Shown: piece after piece, positions 5,857 through 10,201 of the stretch | Layout of the letters: each line of letters opens with the position of its first letter | Numbering within the stretch: position 1 is the stretch's first letter | Source of the DNA: Planctomycetota bacterium | GTDB taxonomy: Bacteria > Planctomycetota > SZUA-567 | Direction of reading: 5' to 3' | NCBI GenBank assembly: GCA_020861125.1 | Contig: JAJBSZ010000330.1 | Location: 1 to 10,201, forward strand | Length of the DNA: 10,201 bases | The notes under the pieces: generated by a model | What the model was told of the DNA's origin: nothing | Databases searched by the model: none | What the model saw: only the letters and a program-made list of their open reading frames with translations | Program-made: the position numbers and the translations under genes

Positions 5857-6336
5857 TTAAAGGAATTCGATCTTGTCGATGCGCAGGTCCATACTGCCGG
5901 CAGGAAGCTCGGCCGTGACGGTTTCGCCCGGGCCGTGGCCGACCATGCATTTGGCCAGAGGTGAGGTGACCAGAATCTTGCCGGAAGCGGGGTCGGCCTG
6001 ACCGGCGCCGACCACGGTCCGGACCATGGTTTGGCCGTCCTTCAGGCGGGTGAAGGTCACCGTGCAGCCCAGCACCACCTTGTCCTTGGGGGCTTTGGCG
6101 GGATCGATGATGACGGCGTTGGCGAGCATCCCGTTCAGTTGGGCGATACGGGCGTTGAGCATAGCCAGTTCCTCGCGCGCCGCGTGGTAGTCGGCGTTTT
6201 CGCGCAGATCGCCTTTTTCCCGGGCCTCTTCGATGGCCGTCTTGATGTCGGGACGCTTCCGCTCGAGCTCGGCCATCTCCGCTTTGATCTTGGCCATCCC
6301 CTCTTCGGTCATGGGTACCGCATCACTTGCTGACAT
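5857..6336 (-). CDS. greA: Transcription elongation factor GreA
   Basis: GreA enters the secondary channel of RNA polymerase and triggers cleavage of backtracked RNA. The protein has 159 residues, the usual length. The N-terminal coiled coil spans about residues 9-76, with the tip GDLRENADYHAAREE carrying the acidic pair Asp43 and Glu46 (equivalent to Asp41 and Glu44 of E. coli). The C-terminal FKBP-like domain begins near 80 (VIIDPAKAPKDKVVLGC) and ends in MDLRIDKIEFL. A strong AGGAGG ribosome site lies 7 bases before the ATG. A terminator lies between it and the upstream aminotransferase gene, so greA should have its own promoter in the 63 bases 6337-6399, or be reached by read-through. No clear promoter is visible there. 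No truncation is seen. Confidence 0.96.
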   Translation of the reverse strand: MSASDAVPMTEEGMAKIKAEMAELERKRPDIKTAIEEAREKGDLRENADYHAAREELAMLNARIAQLNGMLANAVIIDPAKAPKDKVVLGCTVTFTRLKDGQTMVRTVVGAGQADPASGKILVTSPLAKCMVGHGPGETVTAELPAGSMDLRIDKIEFL

Positions 6337-6381
6337 CGCTTGTCCTCCTGCGGACCGTCACCTCAGTTGCCGCGTAACTGA

Positions 6382-6393
6382 TTTTCCGGAAAA
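6382..6393. promoter_or_regulatory. TTTTCCGGAAAA palindrome upstream of greA
   Basis: A perfect 12-bp palindrome lies about 46 bases before the greA start, directly beside the aminotransferase terminator. It could be an operator for greA. Its AT-rich arms also overlap the T-run of the terminator, which may explain it entirely. Confidence 0.3.
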
Positions 6394-6399
6394 AGTGGA

Positions 6400-6433
6400 T
6401 CCCCGGGCGCCGGCCCATTCCGGCGTCCGGGGA
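6400..6433 (-). terminator. Rho-independent terminator of the aminotransferase operon
   Basis: CCCCGGGCGCCGG (6401-6413) pairs with CCGGCGTCCGGGG (6420-6432) over 13 bp with one G-T wobble around a 6-base loop; a T-A pair extends it to 14. On the minus strand it is followed within a few bases by TTTTT. It lies 22 bases past the aminotransferase stop and separates it from greA. Confidence 0.85.
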
Positions 6434-6455
6434 ACGGTGGCGGGACCACTTCCGA

Positions 6456-7658
6456 TCAGGAAGCGGTTTCCACCAAGAGTTGCAGTCGGGCGCAGCCTTC
6501 CTCGATGGTGGCGGCACCCGTGGCGTAGGATAGCCGGATATGATTCGGCGCGCCGAAGGATTCGCCCGGAACCATCGCCACATGGGCGTGATCCAAGGCG
6601 ACGGAACAGAAGTCCTTGGGGTTGCGGATCATCTTGCCGGCCAGGGTCCGACCAAACAGGCCGGAGATGTTAGGCAGGGCATAAAAAGCACCCTGGGGCA
6701 TGGCCATGCTGATGCCCGGGATCTCGTTCAGCCGGTCGTGGATCAGCCGGCGCCGGACATCGAACTGCTCCACCATTTCCTCGACGCAGTCCTGGGGACC
6801 GGTGAGGGCGGCGACGGCGGCGGCCTGGGCGATGGTGCAGGGATTGGAACAGGTTTGGCCCTGGAGGTCCTCGATGGCCTGGGCCACCTCCTTGCGGGCG
6901 GCGGTCCAGCCGAGCCGCCAGCCGGTCATGGCATAGGTTTTGGAACAGCCGTTGGTGACCACGGTGTGGTCGCGGCAGTAGTCCGACACCGACGCCACCG
7001 ACTTGTGCACGGCGCCGCCGAAGATCAACTTGTTGTAAATTTCGTCGGAAAGACACCAAATACCCCGCTTCTCCAGCAGCCGGCCGATCTCCTCGATGGT
7101 CTCCGCCGGCACGATCTGGCCGCTGGGGTTGGACGGCGAGTTCAGGATCAGCAGCTTGGTGCGCGGGGTGATCGCCCCTTCGATGGCGGCCGGGGAGACG
7201 GCAAAGCGGTCCTCTTCCCGGGTTTCCACAATCACCGGTACCCCGCCCACCAGCCGCACCATCTCCGGGTAGCTCACCCAATAGGGCGCAGGGACCAGCA
7301 CCTCGTCCCCCGGGTTGACCAGCGCCATCAGGGCGAGAACCAGGGCGTATTTGCCGCCCGGCGAGGCCACCACCTGGGAGGGCGCGTATTCGACGCCGAT
7401 GTCCCGCCGGAACTGGCTGGCGATGGCCTCACGAAGATCCGGCGTGCCGCCGACGGCGGTGTAGCCGTGGCGCCCGTCGTCGATGGCCTGCTTGGCGGCA
7501 GCGCAGATATGGCGGGGAGTTTTGAAGTCCGGCTCGCCGACGCTGAATGAAATAACGTTCTTACCTTCCGCAGCCAGCTTCTTGGCCTTGGCGCTCATCG
7601 CCATGGTGGCGCTGGGCTCAAGCTCCAGGACCCGACGGCTCAAAAAATCCCTAACCAT
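6456..7658 (-). CDS. aspB: Class I pyridoxal-phosphate aminotransferase, probable aspartate aminotransferase (subgroup Ib)
   Basis: This enzyme moves the amino group between aspartate and 2-oxoglutarate (giving oxaloacetate and glutamate) in the cytoplasm. The 400 residues fit the family. Lys240 in SKTYAMTGWRLGW is the PLP Schiff-base lysine. Other cofactor and substrate residues are Trp127 in PAPYWVSYPEM, Asn177 in NSPSNPSG, Asp205 and Tyr208 in LSDEIYNK, and Arg375 in HIRLSYAT, which binds the alpha-carboxylate. SVGEPDFKTP and YTAVGGTPDLREAI are typical of the Ib group. The ATG has GGAG 8 bases upstream and follows the TPR gene by 26 bases, so it is the last gene of that operon and ends at a terminator. 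Prephenate or other amino-acid specificity is possible; sequence alone does not settle it. Confidence 0.92.
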   Translation of the reverse strand: MVRDFLSRRVLELEPSATMAMSAKAKKLAAEGKNVISFSVGEPDFKTPRHICAAAKQAIDDGRHGYTAVGGTPDLREAIASQFRRDIGVEYAPSQVVASPGGKYALVLALMALVNPGDEVLVPAPYWVSYPEMVRLVGGVPVIVETREEDRFAVSPAAIEGAITPRTKLLILNSPSNPSGQIVPAETIEEIGRLLEKRGIWCLSDEIYNKLIFGGAVHKSVASVSDYCRDHTVVTNGCSKTYAMTGWRLGWTAARKEVAQAIEDLQGQTCSNPCTIAQAAAVAALTGPQDCVEEMVEQFDVRRRLIHDRLNEIPGISMAMPQGAFYALPNISGLFGRTLAGKMIRNPKDFCSVALDHAHVAMVPGESFGAPNHIRLSYATGAATIEEGCARLQLLVETAS

Positions 7659-7684
7659 CTCGTAATCTCCACAACTCCTGTACG

Positions 7685-8542
7685 TTACCGGGCCAACGCA
7701 GCGTTGCCCGTGATTTTCCGGTAGTTTTCCAGAATTTCCGCCAGAGCCTCCGGCTCCGCCAGGCCGAGGGCCAGACGCTGGACTGTGACGGCCCGCTCCC
7801 GCTCCCCGCTCGCGTGGCAGGCCATGGCCAAGGTGTCCAGGAACGCGGCCGAGGCCGAACCGTAACGGCCAAACACCTGATCCCGCGACGTCACCAGCAG
7901 TTCCGCCAGCGCCAGGGCCCGCCTGGGATCCCGCCCCTCACCCTCGGGCGCGGTGGCCAGGAGATAGGCCTGGGTGTTCACCAGCAGCCAGCGGGCGGCG
8001 GCGGCGGTGGCGGCATCGGAAAACCCTTCCAACGCCTGCTCCGCCCGCTCGATGGCGGCAAAGGCGGCCGGGTAGTCTCCGAGTTCCGCCTGAACCCATG
8101 CCGCCATCACTTCGGCCTCCCAGACCGCCTCCGGTGACGGGAGCTGGGCGGTATCAAAGCCGGCCATGAGGAGGCGGGCATTGGCCAGATATCCCAGACG
8201 ACGCGGCGCCTCCCGGGCTGCCACCACCAGGGCCTCCGCCAGCCGCCAGCGGGCCAGCGGACGACCGGGAAGGGCGGTGGCGTAAAGCCGGCCGCGGCGG
8301 AGCAGCGCCGGCACGTCGGCCGGCGCTGCCCGGGCGACGGCGGCGGGCAACGCCAACAGCCATTGTTCCCGCCAGCGGGCGGTGCCGACCCCCGCCAGCC
8401 ACCCGGCGATCACCAGGGCGGCCAGCAGGATAACGGCGCGGCCGATCTTCATCGCCCGGGTGGGATGCAGGCTGGCCACCGGCGGCAGACCGCATTCCTC
8501 GCGCGTATACCGACCGAAAAACAGATCGGAATCCTGAGCCAT
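7685..8542 (-). CDS. Membrane-anchored TPR-like protein of unknown function
   Basis: This is a 285-residue protein with a short cytoplasmic N-terminus, one transmembrane segment (about 36-53: RAVILLAALVIAGWLAGVG) and a helical, Ala-rich C-terminal part. Pairs of helices such as AWVQAELGDYPAAFAAIERAEQAL (149-172) and FLDTLAMACHASGERERAVTVQRLALGL (234-261) have the spacing and small/large residue pattern of tetratricopeptide repeats. The start at 8542 has a GGAGGGG ribosome site; upstream in-frame codons would overlap the preceding gene, and an internal ATG before the membrane helix has no ribosome site. It lies 49 bases after the pentapeptide gene and 26 before the aminotransferase. TPR domains usually hold protein partners, so a scaffold role is possible, but no specific function can be given. 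Confidence 0.75.
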   Translation of the reverse strand: MAQDSDLFFGRYTREECGLPPVASLHPTRAMKIGRAVILLAALVIAGWLAGVGTARWREQWLLALPAAVARAAPADVPALLRRGRLYATALPGRPLARWRLAEALVVAAREAPRRLGYLANARLLMAGFDTAQLPSPEAVWEAEVMAAWVQAELGDYPAAFAAIERAEQALEGFSDAATAAAARWLLVNTQAYLLATAPEGEGRDPRRALALAELLVTSRDQVFGRYGSASAAFLDTLAMACHASGERERAVTVQRLALGLAEPEALAEILENYRKITGNAALAR

Positions 8543-8591
8543 CGTCCCCTCCCCTTCCCGGCCTTTTCGCCCTGGATACCGGCCAACTTGG

Positions 8592-9332
8592 TCAGTCATC
8601 CACGATGACGCTTTCCGTTTCCGGCATGCCACAGGCCGCAAGCAGAGGCATCTGGTGTTTGCTGACGCGGGCGCGGAAAAAATCCGTCCCCGTCACCGTC
8701 ACCCCGTCCAACTTGCAGTGGGTGAGGGTGGCGCCGGCCAGAACGGCGCCCGTCAGGTTGGCGCCGGTGAGGTCCGCGCCGGTGAGATCGGCGCAGCACA
8801 GATCGTAACCGGTGAGATCCGCCCGCTTGCAATCGACGCCCACCAGTTCGATGGTGTCCCGGATGTCCTGGCACCAGCGGTTCCAGCCGGTGGCGTCGTT
8901 CTTGCCAAGGCATTCCCGCAGTTTTTGTCCCGGCGTCACCCGGGTTTTCCGTACCTCACCGATATCGATATCGATGTCGTAGCCGCCGGGAACCCGGCGC
9001 AGGCCGGAGGCCTTGCCCTTCACCACCGCCATGGTCTCGCCCCGACCGCTTTTGTCCGCCAACACCACCACCTCCAGCGGGGTCAGTTTCACCACTTCGG
9101 TGGTATTGCAGCGCAGCACCAGCCGGTCGTCCTTGAGGAACACCGCTTCGCCGGTCCGGGTCCGGCGCCCGGTAGGGCTGGGATCGTTGAGAATGCGGTA
9201 CACCGCCCGTTTGGGCCGGTCGGCGGTGTCGATGGTGAGCGGCGATTCGTCCGACTCGTTGATCATCGCCTCCAGCCCGGCGATGAGTTCGTCCACAGTG
9301 GACAGCTCGGGATAGGATTGTTCCTCGGCCAT
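8592..9332 (-). CDS. Pentapeptide-repeat protein with unrecognised N-terminal domain
   Basis: This 246-residue protein ends in ten consecutive pentapeptide repeats (171-220: ADLTG, YDLCC, ADLTG, ADLTG, ANLTG, AVLAG, ATLTH, CKLDG, VTVTG, TDFFR), which should fold as a short right-handed beta-helix. Residues 1-35 are acidic and probably flexible. Residues 40-130 look like beta-rich sequence (VYRILNDPSPTG, EAVFLKDDRLVLRC, VVVLADKSGRG, GYDIDIDIGEVRKTRV). They faintly suggest a PilZ-like barrel but lack a convincing PilZ RxxxR...DxSxxG arrangement. No signal peptide or membrane helix is visible, so it is probably cytoplasmic. The ATG is preceded by AGGA. It is the first gene of the three-gene operon. 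A gyrase-protection (Qnr-like) role is unlikely for so few repeats. The function is unknown. Confidence 0.8.
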   Translation of the reverse strand: MAEEQSYPELSTVDELIAGLEAMINESDESPLTIDTADRPKRAVYRILNDPSPTGRRTRTGEAVFLKDDRLVLRCNTTEVVKLTPLEVVVLADKSGRGETMAVVKGKASGLRRVPGGYDIDIDIGEVRKTRVTPGQKLRECLGKNDATGWNRWCQDIRDTIELVGVDCKRADLTGYDLCCADLTGADLTGANLTGAVLAGATLTHCKLDGVTVTGTDFFRARVSKHQMPLLAACGMPETESVIVDD

Positions 9333-9387
9333 GACCGTTCCATCCTGAAAACTTCCTGCCCAACCCCGAGCCGACAGTCCAGCCGGA

Positions 9388-9414
9388 CACGCGGCACCCT
9401 TTCCCCACGCGGCA
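9388..9414. repeat. Direct repeat in the leader of the pentapeptide operon
   Basis: CACGCGGCA occurs at 9388-9396 and again at 9406-9414, an 18-base period. It lies between the candidate start of transcription and the gene, so it could be a tandem protein-binding site. Chance is a reasonable alternative at this length. Confidence 0.3.
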
Positions 9415-9464
9415 GTGGTGACCGCGTTGGACCCGAGACCGTTCTTTCGCAGGCTACCGGAGCG

Positions 9465-9493
9465 ATTTTACCAGCAACGCCCGGATGGCGCAA
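9465..9493 (-). promoter_or_regulatory. Candidate sigma70-type promoter of the pentapeptide-TPR-aminotransferase operon
   Basis: On the minus strand TTGCGC (-35, 4 of 6) and TAAAAT (-10, 5 of 6) are spaced by exactly 17 bases. Transcription would start near 9458 and give a leader of about 125 bases. The position, downstream of the fusA terminator and ahead of the first operon gene, supports it. Confidence 0.45.
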
Positions 9494-9635
9494 TGTCCCG
9501 CCAACCGGTTTTCCCCGATCCGGGCCGCGCACCGCCACCGGCTGGGAGGCGGCCGGAAGTCCCGAGCCCCGGTCGTCCGCCCGGCGACCCATTCCTGGCG
9601 CGATGCCAGCGCCACCCAGTCGGGCAGCCATACAA

Positions 9636-9669
9636 AACGGCCGGCATCGTACAAACGAGGCCGGCCGTT
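9636..9669 (-). terminator. Rho-independent terminator of fusA
   Basis: AACGGCCGGC (9636-9645) and GCCGGCCGTT (9660-9669) form a perfect 10-bp stem. After one mismatch, TCGT/ACGA pairs again around an ACAA loop. On the minus strand the stem runs into TTTTGTATGG, a short T-run. It lies 21 bases after the fusA stop. Confidence 0.8.
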
Positions 9670-9690
9670 CCAAACCCTCCCCGCAGCCGG

Positions 9691-10201
9691 TCAGGCGTCC
9701 TTGATTTTTTTCTGCCGCTCGGCCACCACTTCCTCGGCGATGCGCAGCGGCACCACCTCGTACTGCTCGAAGTGCATGGTGAAGGAGGCGCGGCCCTGGC
9801 TCATGTTGCGGAGTTCCGAAGCATAGCCAAACATGTTGGCCAGGGGCACCACCGCCTTGATCTGCTGGCCGCTGGGCAGCGGTTCCATGCCGCTGATCCG
9901 CCCGCGCTTGCCGCAGAGGTTGCCGGTGACGCCGCCGGCGAATTCCTCGGGCGTGGTGACGTTCACCGCCATCATCGGCTCGAGAAGCTGCGGGTTGGCC
10001 TTGAGGAACGCTTTCTTGAAGGCCATGGAAGCACAGGTCTTGAACGCCTGTTCGGAGGAGTCGACCTCGTGGTGCTTGCCGTCGAAGAGGGTGACCCGGA
10101 CGTCGACGATGGGATAGCCGGCCCACGCGCCCTTGGCCAGGGTCTCGGTGACCCCCTTCTGGACGGCAGGAATGTATTCCTTGGGCACGGCGCCGCCGAC
10201 G
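9691..10201 (-). CDS. fusA: Elongation factor G, C-terminal 169 residues (partial at right edge)
   Basis: EF-G is the GTPase that drives translocation on the ribosome. Only domains IV (end) and V are in the window; the frame stays open to the right edge. Domain IV is recognised by VPKEYIPAVQKGVTETLAKG, YPIVDVRVTLFDGKHHEVDSSE and AFKTCASMAFKKAF. Domain V is recognised by EPMMAVNVTTPEEFAGGV, PLANMFGYASELRNMSQGRASFTMHFEQYE and the C-terminus. The usual GDVxGDLxxRRG segment reads GGVTGNLCGKRGRI here, with Gly for the first Asp and Asn for the second. The family call is sure, but this may be a divergent or secondary EF-G (as in spirochaete, planctomycete and deltaproteobacterial genomes) rather than the canonical copy. 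A strong intrinsic terminator follows, so it ends its operon. Confidence 0.93.
   Translation of the reverse strand, partial: VGGAVPKEYIPAVQKGVTETLAKGAWAGYPIVDVRVTLFDGKHHEVDSSEQAFKTCASMAFKKAFLKANPQLLEPMMAVNVTTPEEFAGGVTGNLCGKRGRISGMEPLPSGQQIKAVVPLANMFGYASELRNMSQGRASFTMHFEQYEVVPLRIAEEVVAERQKKIKDA

Larger units (their letters stand above)
9333..9690. other. Intergenic region between fusA and the pentapeptide operon
   Basis: These 358 bases hold the fusA terminator, a candidate leftward promoter, a 9-base direct repeat and a 6-bp hairpin (ACGCGG/CCGCGT, 9407-9427). A 66-codon minus-strand frame (9454-9654) has GC-rich third positions but starts with TTG inside the fusA terminator, with no ribosome site, so I do not call it a gene. 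Confidence 0.6.

Noticed and set aside
5717..5863. Plus-strand ATG following GGAGGA, with a 48-codon frame
   Set aside because: The spacing between ribosome site and ATG is too short, and the product is Arg/Gly/Pro-rich and runs through two inverted repeats.
6540..7550. 336-codon plus-strand frame opposite the aminotransferase
   Set aside because: It is antisense to an intact PLP enzyme with all catalytic residues, and its composition is typical of a shadow frame.
8700..9332. PilZ (c-di-GMP receptor) domain in the pentapeptide protein
   Set aside because: A DxSxxG-like string (DPSPTG) is present, but the RxxxR motif is only a few residues before it instead of the usual 20-30, so the signature is not met.
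9430..9480. Riboswitch (cobalamin- or T-box-like) in the pentapeptide leader
   Set aside because: Short strings resembling conserved boxes occur, but in the wrong order and without the flanking pairing elements.
9263..10126. 287-codon minus-strand frame spanning fusA and the intergenic region
   Set aside because: It is out of frame with EF-G, crosses the fusA terminator and has low-complexity Arg/Gly/Pro content.

Overview
The window is GC-rich, gene-dense bacterial chromosome with mostly housekeeping content. The partial GroEL (RGYLSPHF in the apical domain, [14 protein letters not shown] near the N-terminus) and the unusual EF-G domain V would suit the PVC superphylum (Planctomycetes, Verrucomicrobia, Lentisphaerae) or a neighbouring phylum. 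That placement is an impression from the protein sequences, not a computed result. The flagellar switch genes suggest a motile ancestor or a motile cell. No mobile element, CRISPR array, tRNA or rRNA was seen.

Layout, left to right. (1) Positions 1-1184 (minus): the first 394 residues of groEL, cut by the left edge and with no groES beside it. (2) 1185-1650: a divergent intergenic region with candidate groEL promoters facing left, and a candidate promoter plus several dyads facing right. (3) 1651-2295 (plus): an exported nitroreductase-family protein, the only plus-strand gene. (4) 2312-5324 (minus): a compact probable operon read right to left: a small membrane coiled-coil protein resembling FtsB/DivIC, fliM, an unknown 104-residue single-pass membrane protein, a FliN/FliY-like switch protein with a long N-terminal domain, and queD. 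(5) 5325-5856: about 530 bases without a credible gene but with many inverted repeats. (6) 5857-6336 (minus): greA, followed by a strong hairpin. (7) 6456-9332 (minus): a probable three-gene operon of a pentapeptide-repeat protein, a membrane-anchored TPR-like protein and a class I aspartate aminotransferase, ending in a clear intrinsic terminator. (8) 9333-9690: intergenic, with a candidate promoter for that operon and the fusA terminator. (9) 9691-10201 (minus): the C-terminal part of elongation factor G, cut by the right edge.

The genes do not form one pathway. GroEL, GreA and EF-G serve protein folding, transcription and translation; the aminotransferase and QueD serve amino-acid and queuosine (tRNA modification) metabolism. 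The least ordinary part is the reduced C-ring cluster: fliM and a fliN-like gene alternate with two small single-pass membrane proteins, and no other flagellar export or stator gene is in view. I found no clear evidence of a wholly new system. The points most worth a second look are this cluster, the dyad-rich leader before the nitroreductase, the tandem-promoter leader of the solitary groEL, and the stem-loop-rich spacer after greA.
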